A DNA stretch of 64,000 bases from Planctomycetota bacterium (GTDB lineage Bacteria; Planctomycetota; Phycisphaerae; UBA1845; PWPN01): positions 186,001-250,000 of the forward strand of contig JAKPHF010000078.1 of NCBI GenBank assembly GCA_029550525.1. Reading direction: 5' to 3'. The position numbers were made by a program, and so were the translations under genes. The notes beneath the pieces were generated by a model. The model was not told the DNA's origin, did not search any database, and saw only the letters and a list, made by a program, of their open reading frames with translations. This document shows positions 17,088 through 24,826 of this stretch, piece by piece; positions within the stretch are counted from its first letter, which is position 1, and the number at the start of each line of letters is the position of its first letter.

Positions 17088-18251
17088 GTGGAAAAACCGA
17101 CCGCCAAACCGTCCAATCCGAACTTCAGCTCGGGCCCGACCGCCAAGCGTCCGGGCTGGAGCCCGAATGCCCTGAGCAACGCGTTGCTCGGCCGCTCGCA
17201 CCGCTCGAAGCCCGGCAAGGCTCGCCTCAAGCAGGCCATCGACCTGAGCAAGGAATTGGCCGGCATGCCGCAGGACTATCTCCTGGGCATCATGCCCGGC
17301 AGTGACACCGGCGCGTTCGAAGCTGCCATGTGGAGCATGCTCGGCGCCCGTCCGATCACCGCCCTGGCTTGGGAAAGCTTTGGCGAAGGCTGGGTCACCG
17401 ACATCACCAAGCAGCTCAAGCTCGATGCCAAAGTGCTGCGAGGTGAGTACGGCCAGATTGCCGACCTGAAGCAGGTGGACTGGAACACCGACGTGGTGTT
17501 TACCTGGAACGGCACGACCAGCGGCGTGAAGATGCCCGACAACGCCGCCCCGCCCGCCGACCGCGAAGGCTTGGCTTTCTGCGACGCCACCAGCGCCGTC
17601 TATGCGATGCCCATTCCATGGGAACGGCTCGACGTGATCACCTGGTCGTGGCAGAAGTGCCTGGGGGGCGAGGCGGCCCACGGCATGCTCGCCCTCAGCC
17701 CTCGGGCCGTCCAGCGGCTCGAGACGTACAAGCCGTCGTGGCCGTTGCCCAAGATCTTCCGCATGACCAAGGCGGGCAAGCTCGCCGGCGCCATCTTCGA
17801 AGGCGACACCATCAACACGCCGTCGATGCTCGCCGTCGAGGACTGGATCGACACGCTGAATTGGGCCAAGAACTTCACTTTCGAAGGCAAGACCGGCCTT
17901 CAGGCCCTGTTCGCCCGCAGCCAGGCCAACCTGAAGGTCGTCGCCGACTTCGTCGCCAAGCACGACTGGATCGACTTCCTGGCCGCCTCGCCCGAGATCC
18001 GCAGCTCGACCTCTATCTGCCTCAAGGTCACCGCGCCGTGGTTCACGGCCCTGAGCAACGAGGACAAGCAGGCATTCATCAAGAAGGTCGCCGGCGCGTG
18101 CGAGGCCGAGAAAGCCGTCTACGACATCGCGGGTTACCGCGAGGCCCCGCCCGGATTCCGCTTCTGGGGCGGCCCGACCGTCGATCCAGCCGACACCAGG
18201 ATCGCCCTCGAATGGCTGGCCTGGGCCTACGAGACCAACAAGCCGCGGTAG
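17088..18251 (+). CDS. serC: Phosphoserine aminotransferase
   Basis: PLP-dependent transaminase that converts 3-phosphohydroxypyruvate to phosphoserine in serine synthesis, cytoplasmic. The 387 residues open with NPNFSSGPTAKRPGW, the family's phosphate-binding start. The PLP lysine is K190 in WSWQKCLGGEAAHG, and an upstream FCDATSAVYAMPI gives the cofactor-contacting Asp. This is the longer, alphaproteobacterial/archaeal-type SerC, not the E. coli type. Start GTG 17088 is well supported by AAGGAG eight bases upstream. It stands alone: the kinase is divergent and a strong terminator follows 40 bases after the stop. Confidence 0.93.
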   Translation: MEKPTAKPSNPNFSSGPTAKRPGWSPNALSNALLGRSHRSKPGKARLKQAIDLSKELAGMPQDYLLGIMPGSDTGAFEAAMWSMLGARPITALAWESFGEGWVTDITKQLKLDAKVLRGEYGQIADLKQVDWNTDVVFTWNGTTSGVKMPDNAAPPADREGLAFCDATSAVYAMPIPWERLDVITWSWQKCLGGEAAHGMLALSPRAVQRLETYKPSWPLPKIFRMTKAGKLAGAIFEGDTINTPSMLAVEDWIDTLNWAKNFTFEGKTGLQALFARSQANLKVVADFVAKHDWIDFLAASPEIRSSTSICLKVTAPWFTALSNEDKQAFIKKVAGACEAEKAVYDIAGYREAPPGFRFWGGPTVDPADTRIALEWLAWAYETNKPR

Positions 18252-18290
18252 CGCGAGCCGCGTCGCGACAGAAGAGCGAGCCAACCGAAA

Positions 18291-18321
18291 GCCCCGGGCA
18301 GACCTGCTCGGGGCGTTTTTT
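18291..18321 (+). terminator. Intrinsic terminator after serC
   Basis: GCCCCGGGCA and TGCTCGGGGC pair in a 10-bp stem with one wobble and a short loop, followed by a run of T (GTTTTTT). It lies 40 bases after the serC stop. Confidence 0.85.
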
Positions 18322-18440
18322 GTGGACATCGCGACTGTAATTGGCCGCCCTGAGAGAGCGCGAAGCCACCAGCAGGGTCGCGAGCCCGCTGGGCCACCGA
18401 GTCCGCCCAATCCATCCCGCGAGGCAAAGTCCTCTGGGCT

Positions 18441-18468
18441 GGCTCACAGCTCACAGCTGACAGCTCAT
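18441..18468. repeat. Heptanucleotide array (AGCTRTG type, inverted orientation)
   Basis: Four units: GGCTCAC, AGCTCAC, AGCTGAC, AGCTCAT. It lies between the serC terminator and proS. The rest of the 18322-18599 gap contains no gene; an AT-rich patch near 18495-18530 could contain the proS promoter but no hexamer pair is convincing. Confidence 0.75.
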
Positions 18469-18599
18469 GCACTGCATTTTCCCGGCGACTTCGGCTAAAA
18501 TGCTCGGCTCGATTGTTTGGTGAATATTTAGGCCGGGCGGCAAGCGTTCCGTCCCGGGCAAGGCAAACCCTGCGAATGCAATAGTTTGCGAGATTATTC

Positions 18600-20129
18600 A
18601 TGGCAGCCAAAGCACAGACGGCAATCACGCCCACACGGGCCGAAGACTATCCCGAATGGTATCAGCAGGTGATCCGGGCGGCGGACCTGGCCGAGAACTC
18701 GCCAGTGCGCGGCTGCATGGTGATCAAGCCGTGGGGCTACGCCTTGTGGGAGAACATGCAGCGGGTGCTCGACGGCATGTTCAAAGAGACGGGCCACAAG
18801 AACGCCTACTTCCCCCTGTTCATCCCCATGAGCTACCTCCAGAAGGAGGCCGAGCACGTCGAAGGCTTCGCCAAGGAGTGCGCGGTGGTGACTCACCACC
18901 GGCTGGAGATGGGCGAGGACGGCAAGCTGCGGCCCGCCCCCTCCGCGGAGTTGGAAGAGCCGCTCATCGTACGCCCCACCTCCGAGACCATCATCGGGGC
19001 CATGTTCGCCAAGTGGGTGCAGAGCTATCGCGATCTGCCGCTGTTGATCAACCAGTGGGCCAACGTCGTGCGCTGGGAGATGCGCACCCGCCTGTTCCTG
19101 CGGACGGCCGAGTTTCTCTGGCAGGAAGGGCACACCGTCCACGCCACGCGCGAGGACGCCATGGTCGAGACCATGAAGATGCTCGATGTGTACGCCCGCT
19201 TCGCCGAGGAGTACATGGCCATGCCCGTCATCAAGGGCGAAAAGACCGAGGGCGAGCGCTTCCCGGGGGCGGTCAGCACGTTCAGCATCGAGGCCATGAT
19301 GCAGGACCGCAAGGCGTTGCAGGCCGGCACATCGCACTTCCTGGGCCAGAACTTCGCCCGGGCGTCCGAGATCATGTTCCTCGACGACAAGGGTGAGCGT
19401 GTGCACGCCTGGACCACGTCCTGGGGCGTGTCCACGCGGCTCATCGGCGGCCTGGTGATGACGCACAGCGATGACGACGGACTCGTGCTGCCTCCGCGCC
19501 TGGCGCCCGCCCACGTGGTGATCCTGCCGGTCATCCACAAGGAGGAGACCAAGGCCGAGGTCATGCAGTACTGCGAAAACCTCGTCCGCGAGCTGCGTGG
19601 TGTGAGCTACGACGGACAGCCCGTTCGCGTCGAGCTGGACGCCCGCGAAGGACGCGGCGGCGAAAAGGCCTGGGGCTGGATCAAGGCCGGCGTGCCGGTG
19701 CGGCTGGAAGTCGGCCCCCGCGACATGGCCAACGACTCCGTCTTCGTCGGCCGCCGCGACAAGGGCCCCAAGGAAAAGTACGGCGCCAAGCGAGCCGAGT
19801 TCGTCGCCGGTCTGCCCGCGCTCCTGGCCGAGATTCAACAAGGCTTGCTCGATCGCGCCCGCGCGTTCCGCGATGCCCACACCGTCAAGATCGACAACAA
19901 GGACGACTTCTATGCCTTCTTCACGCCCAATAACAAGGAGAAGCCCGAAGTGCACGGCGGCTTCGCCTTGTGCCACTTCAGCGGCGACCGCGAAGTGGAA
20001 GAGATCGTCCGCAACGATTTGCAGGTGACCATCCGCTGCATCCCGCTGGACGCCCCCGAAGAGGACGGCAAGTGCATCATCAGCGGCAAGCCCAGCAAAC
20101 GCCGCGTGATCTTCGCGAAGGCGTACTGA
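18600..20129 (+). CDS. proS: Prolyl-tRNA synthetase, archaeal/eukaryotic type
   Basis: Class II aminoacyl-tRNA synthetase that charges tRNA-Pro. At 509 residues it is the short form without the INS editing domain found in the typical bacterial enzyme. Class II motif 2 is seen around QWANVVRWEMRTRLFLRTAE and motif 3 around GVSTRLIGGLVMTHSDDDG, with the substrate-binding RPTSETIIGAMFAKW. The C-terminal zinc-like domain ends VIFAKAY, the conserved Tyr terminus of the archaeal type. It starts at ATG 18600 after an AT-rich leader. It is followed five bases after the stop by a heptamer array. Transfer from archaea or a clade-specific choice of ProRS type is possible; both occur in bacteria. Confidence 0.95.
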   Translation: MAAKAQTAITPTRAEDYPEWYQQVIRAADLAENSPVRGCMVIKPWGYALWENMQRVLDGMFKETGHKNAYFPLFIPMSYLQKEAEHVEGFAKECAVVTHHRLEMGEDGKLRPAPSAELEEPLIVRPTSETIIGAMFAKWVQSYRDLPLLINQWANVVRWEMRTRLFLRTAEFLWQEGHTVHATREDAMVETMKMLDVYARFAEEYMAMPVIKGEKTEGERFPGAVSTFSIEAMMQDRKALQAGTSHFLGQNFARASEIMFLDDKGERVHAWTTSWGVSTRLIGGLVMTHSDDDGLVLPPRLAPAHVVILPVIHKEETKAEVMQYCENLVRELRGVSYDGQPVRVELDAREGRGGEKAWGWIKAGVPVRLEVGPRDMANDSVFVGRRDKGPKEKYGAKRAEFVAGLPALLAEIQQGLLDRARAFRDAHTVKIDNKDDFYAFFTPNNKEKPEVHGGFALCHFSGDREVEEIVRNDLQVTIRCIPLDAPEEDGKCIISGKPSKRRVIFAKAY

Positions 20130-20134
20130 TGAAG

Positions 20135-20176
20135 AGCTATCAGCTGTCAGCTATCAGCTATGAGCTGTGAGCTTTG
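20135..20176. repeat. Heptanucleotide array (AGCTRTG type), six units
   Basis: AGCTATC, AGCTGTC, AGCTATC, AGCTATG, AGCTGTG, AGCTTTG, ending AGCCGGAGAAAACG. It starts five bases after the proS stop. The same ending (AGCCGGA then A-run, ACG) closes the array after the 24827-26230 gene. Confidence 0.9.
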
Positions 20177-20342
20177 AGCCGGAGAAAACGCGCTGGGACG
20201 TATGAGGCTCACCTCTCACGCCGTGTTTCTCGAATCTTCGGGACAACTCGCGTTTCCCGAGAAAGCGCATGCTGGTCGACTATGGACATACGGACGACGA
20301 GGACGGACGGTCCTGGTTCGTGAGGGAGAGCACACTGTTCTC

Positions 20343-20425
20343 GAACGGAGCCGGCGGGGGCAAGCCCCGCCGCTCGCTTCTCGCCTCGAGTCTCAAGTCT
20401 CAGGCCTCAGGTCTCAGGGTTCAAG
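20343..20425. repeat. Long direct repeat, copy 1, with YCTCARG heptamers
   Basis: A block starting GAACGGAGCCGGCGGGGG, through a palindromic CGGCGGGG...CCCCGCCG core, into CCTCGAG, TCTCAAG, TCTCAGG, CCTCAGG, TCTCAGG. A near-identical copy lies at 21421-21502. The last heptamers overlap the 3' end of the lipoprotein gene and contain its TGA. The rest of the 20177-20342 gap shows no gene. Confidence 0.85.
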
Positions 20426-20830
20426 GCTGAACGTGATCTGAAGACTGGTCGCGAGAATATTCTGCGTGAACGTGAACGTCAGCGTGTTGCCGCAGGTGAA
20501 GTCGTTCGGCTCGCGGTAGACTCGCGTGCTCGCCTCCGGACTGACGCCGGGCAGGACGCGCATGTCCGCATCGTTGATGAAGATGGCCTGCAAATCCTCG
20601 CACGGTCGCGAGAAGCTCTCGACACCGCCGGGCGGGATCGAAAACGTCAGTCGCGTGCCGGTTTCCTCCAGCAGGAACTCGGGGATGTCCTGTTCCTCGT
20701 CGAAAAACAGCTCCACGTCGACGGTGAAGTTCGTCTGGTTGCGCAGCACGACGGTGGTGGTCCGCTCCGACGGACAACCCGCCCCCAGGAGCACGCACAC
20801 GACCGACACGAGGATCAACATTCGCCACAT
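20414..20830 (-). CDS. Small lipoprotein of unknown function
   Basis: A 138-residue predicted lipoprotein. From ATG 20830 (AGGAG upstream) it has a signal with lipobox LLGAGC at about residues 15-20, then a beta-rich domain (TTVVLRNQTNFTVDVELFFD) with Phe and acidic residues and two further Cys. It is not recognised as a named family; similar short proteins with a TVVLRNQT... strand occur in planctomycetes (recollection, not searched). The stop codon and last residues (LEP) are encoded at the edge of the heptamer array, so the tail may have been altered by the repeat. It lies between two copies of a long direct repeat together with the next ORF. Confidence 0.75.
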   Translation of the reverse strand: MWRMLILVSVVCVLLGAGCPSERTTTVVLRNQTNFTVDVELFFDEEQDIPEFLLEETGTRLTFSIPPGGVESFSRPCEDLQAIFINDADMRVLPGVSPEASTRVYREPNDFTCGNTLTFTFTQNILATSLQITFSLEP

Positions 20831-20915
20831 GGATGGCTCCTTTTGCATGAACGGGTGTGACACACGTGTATAGGCTGCGTGCGGCCGCGCGGCCACATGG
20901 TTTCGATAGAGTATG

Positions 20916-20943
20916 AGCTGTGAGCTATGAGCCGTGAGTCAGC
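20916..20943. repeat. Heptanucleotide array (AGCTRTG type)
   Basis: AGCTGTG, AGCTATG, AGCCGTG, AGTCAGC. It lies in the gap between the lipoprotein start and the 3' end of the orphan ORF at 20994. Confidence 0.7.
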
Positions 20944-20993
20944 CGGATATCCTGCCGGTGGCCCTCAAAGTTGAACGTGGTCGCGACGACGAA

Positions 20994-21314
20994 TCAATGA
21001 AAGGTTGCCACCAAGCCCGCTTGCTCGAAGTGATGGTCGGGCATAGTGGAGCTGATGCGCACGTCAATACTCCCTTCCTTGTCGATTCGGCGTGCCATCG
21101 CCTCCAGACGGTACTCCACAGCGCCGTCGTATGTTGTGCCCTTCCCAACCAGAACCAGCCCACCGTATTCCAGTCCGTCTATACGCTTAGTCTTGAACGC
21201 TGTGTTCACCGTCGTGTTGGGGTTCTTGACTTGTCCCCAATCCAGGTCCACCGTCCACTTAGGTATACCGCATGGAAGCACCCCTGCGTCAGAAAGTTCC
21301 AGACGGCTGAACAC
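20994..21314 (-). CDS. Orphan ORF, possible gene or gene fragment
   Basis: A 106-residue ORF from a GTG with no ribosome-binding site. The central part reads like real protein (IPKWTVDLDWGQVKNPNTTV, then GLEYGGLVLVGKGTTYDGAV), beta-rich with a clean mix of charged and hydrophobic residues. Codon use is less GC-biased than in neighbours. Immediately upstream on the same strand another frame reads NWDFEVRGQSIHIGLGGAIQ before a stop, so this may be the tail of a larger broken gene. It sits between copies of a direct repeat. No function is assigned. Confidence 0.4.
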   Translation of the reverse strand: MFSRLELSDAGVLPCGIPKWTVDLDWGQVKNPNTTVNTAFKTKRIDGLEYGGLVLVGKGTTYDGAVEYRLEAMARRIDKEGSIDVRISSTMPDHHFEQAGLVATFH

Positions 21315-21420
21315 CTACCGGCGACCTCACTTGCAAGTCCACCACGACTTGCTGTCACACTGGATAGCCCCACCAAGTCCAATATGGATGCTCTGCCCTC
21401 TCACCTCGAAATCCCAGTTC

Positions 21421-21502
21421 GAACGGAGTCGGCGGGGTCAAGCCCCGCCGCTCGCTTCGCGCCTCAGGTCTCAAGTCTCAGGTCTCAGGCCTCAGGACTC
21501 AA
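21421..21502. repeat. Long direct repeat, copy 2, with YCTCARG heptamers
   Basis: GAACGGAGTCGGCGGGGTCA, the same palindromic GC core, CGCTCGCTTC and then CCTCAGG, TCTCAAG, TCTCAGG, TCTCAGG, CCTCAGG, ACTCAAA. It matches 20343-20425 closely over about 75 bases. It ends 13 bases before the polA stop. Confidence 0.9.
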
Positions 21503-21515
21503 AATCCACGCCTGC

Positions 21516-24299
21516 TCACTTGCTCTGCAGCCAGTTGTCGCCCCAGGCGAGGTCCACCTTGATGGGCACTTCCAGCGGCAATGCGGTGGTCATCTCATGT
21601 CGGATGAACTCGGCCTCCGCCTCGACGGCGGTGCGAGGCACGTCGAACACCAGTTCGTCATGCACCTGGATGATCATTCGGCTGGGCCGCTGCTCGCTGA
21701 CGATGCGGCGATGGATGGCGATCATGGCCCGCTTGATAAGGTCGGCGGCAGAACCCTGAATGACGGTGTTGACGGCCAGTCGCTCGGCTTGCGTCCGCAG
21801 GCCCCGATTGCGCGAGTTGATTTCGGGCACCGCCCGCCGTCGGCCGAGAATCGTTCGCACGAAGCCGTCGCGCTTGGCCTGGTCGATGGTTGCGTCGATG
21901 AACATGCGGATGCCCGGGTAGCGCATGAAATACATGCGAATGAACCCGTCAGCTTCGCCCACGCTCATGCCCGTGGCCCGCGACAGCCCGTACGCCGTCT
22001 GGCCGTAGATGATACCGAAGTTCACCGCCTTGGCCCGGCTGCGCTGCTCCTTCGTGACCTGATCCAGCGGCACGCCGAAGACCTGGGCGGCCACGAACTG
22101 GTGAATGTCTCGATCTTCCGCGAACGCGGCTCGTAACGCCTCGTCCTTGCAGAAGTGAGCGAGCACCCGCAGTTCGATCTGCGAATAGTCACCCGTCAAC
22201 AGGACGTGATCGGCATCGCGCGGCACGAAGGCCTCGCGAATCCGCCGGCCCATCTCGGTGCGAATGGGAATGTTCTGCAGGTTCGGATCGCTCGAAGACA
22301 ACCGGCCGGTGATCGCCGACGTCTGATTGAACCCCGCGTGAATCCGCCCCGTTTGCGGGCAGATCATCTGCGGCAATGTGTCGATGTACGTGCCTTTCAG
22401 TTTGATCAGCTCGCGATACTCCTTCACCAACGCCGGCACAGGATGGTTGGTTTCGAATGCCAGCGTGTCGAGCGTTTCGGCATCCGTGCTGCGGCCGGTC
22501 TTGGTCTTGCGGACCACCGGCAGGCCCAGCTTATCGAAGAGCACTACGGCCAGTTGCTTGGGCGAATCGATATTGAAGCGACAATCGGCAGCCTCGTAGA
22601 TCTGCTCGCGAAGCGCGTCGAGCTTTCGGCCGATCTCCTCGCCCTGGCGAGCCAGAATGGTGGTATCGACCCGCACGCCCTCGTACTCCATGGCCGCGAG
22701 CACCTCGACCAGCGGCATCTCCGTTTCGCGAAACAGCTTTTCGAGATCGCTGCCCGCCAACTGTTCGCGGAAGATCTGCGCCAACTGCCAGGTGACGTCG
22801 GCGTCCTCGGCCGAATAGTCGCACTGTCGCCGCGTATCGACGCCGTCGAACGTGATCTGGTTGGCACCTTTCCCGATGAGCGCGGTAATCGGCGTCTTTT
22901 CCAGGCCGAGCAGGTCGCGAGCCAGCGCGTCCACGCCGTGCGACGGCCGCGACGAATCGAGCACGAAGCTGGCGATCATGGTGTCGAACTCCACACCGCG
23001 CACTTCGAGCCCATGGCGGCGCAGCACGACCAGATCGTACTTGACGTTCTGCCCGACCTTTCGCACGGCTGGGTCCGTCATCACCGGGCGGATGCCCTCG
23101 ATGACCGTCTCGAGCTTGAGGCAATCGCCCAGGCCGCAGATGGGCAAGTAATAGCCCGTGTTGGGCTCCCACGAGAAGCTCAGGCCGGCCAGCCGGGCGG
23201 CCACCGGGTTGAGATTGTCGGTCTCGGTGTCGAACGCGAAACAGGGCTGCTTCCGCAGTTCGGCCAGAAACTCGCGGAATCGGGCCTCATTGTCCACCAG
23301 GATGTACGAACGTTTGGTGGCCGCCGCCAGCAGCTTGGGCTCGGCGCGCCCCCCCGGCGCCGCCACCGGCCGATCCGCTCCCGCTGTCTGCCCCGCGAAC
23401 AGCGGGGCTTCGCAATCAGGGGCGAGGGCCGGCGTATCGGGCGCAACGTCGGCAAACTGATCGGCCAGCCGACGAAAGCCCAGCTCGGCGAACACCGGCT
23501 GCAGCCGCCGCCCTTTCAACCCCGTCCAGCGACACCGCTCGAGATCAAATTGCATCGGCACGTCGCACCGCAGCGTCACCAGCTGCCGCGTTAACGGCAT
23601 CGTCTCGGCGAACGCCTTGACGTTGGCTCTCATGGCCGGCGTCAGCTCATCGGCGTGAGCAATCACGTTCTCCGCGGTCCCGTACTTGGCGATCAGAGCG
23701 GCCGCCTTCTTGGGACCCACGCCTTTGACGCCCGGAACGTTGTCGACGGTATCGCCGCAGAGCGTCTGGACTTCCACCGCCTGCTCGGGCCGGTAGCCTT
23801 TGGCCTTTTCCAGTTCCGCGGGCCCGATGATGGCCCCCGTGGCCGGATCGAACATCTTCACCCGCTCGGTGAGCACCTGGTCCAGGTCTTTGTCCTTGCT
23901 CACCAGAAAGACCTCGACGTCCTGCCCGGCCAACTGGCGACAGATGGTGGCCATCACGTCGTCGGCCTCGTAGCCCGGCACGGCCAGGATGGGAATATCT
24001 TGCGACTCGACGATCGACAGGATCCGCGCGATCTGCGGGGCCAGATCCTCCGGGGGGGCGTCGCGCTGAGCCTTGTACGCGGGATCGAGTTGCTTGCGAA
24101 AGCTCGCTTCCTCCCGGCTGTCCATGGCCATGGCCAGGTAGTCCGGCTGCTGCTCGCGGATGAGCTTCAGCAGCATTTCCGTGAACACGTAGGTGGCTCG
24201 GGTCGGCTCACCGCTGGGAGCCGTGAGCGGCCGGAACGGCGCGTAATAGCAGCGGAAGATCTGGCTGAGACCGTCGATCAGGAAGAAGCGTTTGCTCAT
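21516..24299 (-). CDS. polA: DNA polymerase I
   Basis: Repair and Okazaki-fragment polymerase, 927 residues, full length. Domains: 5' nuclease (1-300; AMDSREEASFRKQLDP, VPGYEADDV), 3'-5' exonuclease with intact Exo I DTET (357-360), Exo II (QNVKYD) and Exo III (YSAEDAD), so proofreading is likely active; polymerase with motif A GDYSQIELRVLAHF (D704), motif B RSRAKAVNFGIIYG (Y765) and motif C VHDEL (H880, D881). The frame is open to 24599, but ATG 24299 is chosen because the conserved N-terminus MSKRFFLIDGLSQIFRCYYA begins there and the upstream frame runs through a repeat array. Confidence 0.96.
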   Translation of the reverse strand: MSKRFFLIDGLSQIFRCYYAPFRPLTAPSGEPTRATYVFTEMLLKLIREQQPDYLAMAMDSREEASFRKQLDPAYKAQRDAPPEDLAPQIARILSIVESQDIPILAVPGYEADDVMATICRQLAGQDVEVFLVSKDKDLDQVLTERVKMFDPATGAIIGPAELEKAKGYRPEQAVEVQTLCGDTVDNVPGVKGVGPKKAAALIAKYGTAENVIAHADELTPAMRANVKAFAETMPLTRQLVTLRCDVPMQFDLERCRWTGLKGRRLQPVFAELGFRRLADQFADVAPDTPALAPDCEAPLFAGQTAGADRPVAAPGGRAEPKLLAAATKRSYILVDNEARFREFLAELRKQPCFAFDTETDNLNPVAARLAGLSFSWEPNTGYYLPICGLGDCLKLETVIEGIRPVMTDPAVRKVGQNVKYDLVVLRRHGLEVRGVEFDTMIASFVLDSSRPSHGVDALARDLLGLEKTPITALIGKGANQITFDGVDTRRQCDYSAEDADVTWQLAQIFREQLAGSDLEKLFRETEMPLVEVLAAMEYEGVRVDTTILARQGEEIGRKLDALREQIYEAADCRFNIDSPKQLAVVLFDKLGLPVVRKTKTGRSTDAETLDTLAFETNHPVPALVKEYRELIKLKGTYIDTLPQMICPQTGRIHAGFNQTSAITGRLSSSDPNLQNIPIRTEMGRRIREAFVPRDADHVLLTGDYSQIELRVLAHFCKDEALRAAFAEDRDIHQFVAAQVFGVPLDQVTKEQRSRAKAVNFGIIYGQTAYGLSRATGMSVGEADGFIRMYFMRYPGIRMFIDATIDQAKRDGFVRTILGRRRAVPEINSRNRGLRTQAERLAVNTVIQGSAADLIKRAMIAIHRRIVSEQRPSRMIIQVHDELVFDVPRTAVEAEAEFIRHEMTTALPLEVPIKVDLAWGDNWLQSK

Positions 24300-24374
24300 T
24301 GTGTGGTTCCGCGAGACGCCGTGCGAGCCGCCATGGCTCAACCCCAGGCAGGGCTCTACCCGAGTAGGCTCTGA

Positions 24375-24483
24375 ACCCGGCGGGTCCCGGCCACCCAAGT
24401 GACCTCGACCCAACTGGGTCCGACCCAGGTGGGTCTCGACCCGGGCGGGTCTTGACCCGGGCGGGTCTTGACCCGGTGGGTTT
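24375..24483. repeat. Tandem array of ACCC-n-GGGT palindromes
   Basis: Seven units of about 16-17 bases, most with an inverted-repeat core such as ACCCAACTGGGT, ACCCAGGTGGGT, ACCCGGGCGGGT (twice) and ACCCGGTGGGT, joined by short CTTG or CTCG linkers. Lies 76 bases upstream of the polA start. Units toward 24483 are the most regular; the two at the 24375 end have decayed arms. Confidence 0.85.
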
Positions 24484-24826
24484 GACTGCGTGATCTTACC
24501 CTCCCCGTATCGGAAAGCGGTGACGGGGTCAAGCTCCGGCGATATGCGCACACGCTGGTCAAACGGATCGGCGGGGACGCATGTTCCAATATGAAGCACT
24601 CGGGGTTAAACCTCGCCGTTCGCGGTTCGGACGCTCGCGGTTCCGACTCGCGGCGGCGGCGTTGACATGCCGGTAACCGGCCGCAAGAATAGTAGCGTCC
24701 GAAATCCCCAAGCAGGCGGGCCTCCGCCCGCGTGCCTGTGAAAACTGCGCCAGACCGTGTCGTACAAGCCATGACGGTCCGCGGATCCGTTGGCGAGACA
24801 TCCGGAAAGACAAAGGAGTTGCTGAT
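24484..24826. other. Intergenic DNA with a short palindrome
   Basis: 343 bases without a supported gene, between polA (and its palindrome array) and the coiled-coil protein. It contains a weak copy of the GC palindrome (GCGGGC-CTCC-GCCCGC, 24716-24731) and a patch resembling the GGGGTCAAGC core of the 20.3/21.4 kb direct repeat (24533-24545). No promoter is convincing. Confidence 0.5.

Noticed and set aside
20202..20441. 79-residue plus-strand ORF between proS and the lipoprotein gene
   Set aside because: It runs through the direct repeat and heptamers, lacks a ribosome-binding site and overlaps the lipoprotein end.
24300..24599. Extended N-terminus of polA
   Set aside because: The extra 100 residues are translated palindrome repeats (Pro/Gly/Arg-rich) and precede the conserved MSKRFFLIDG start.
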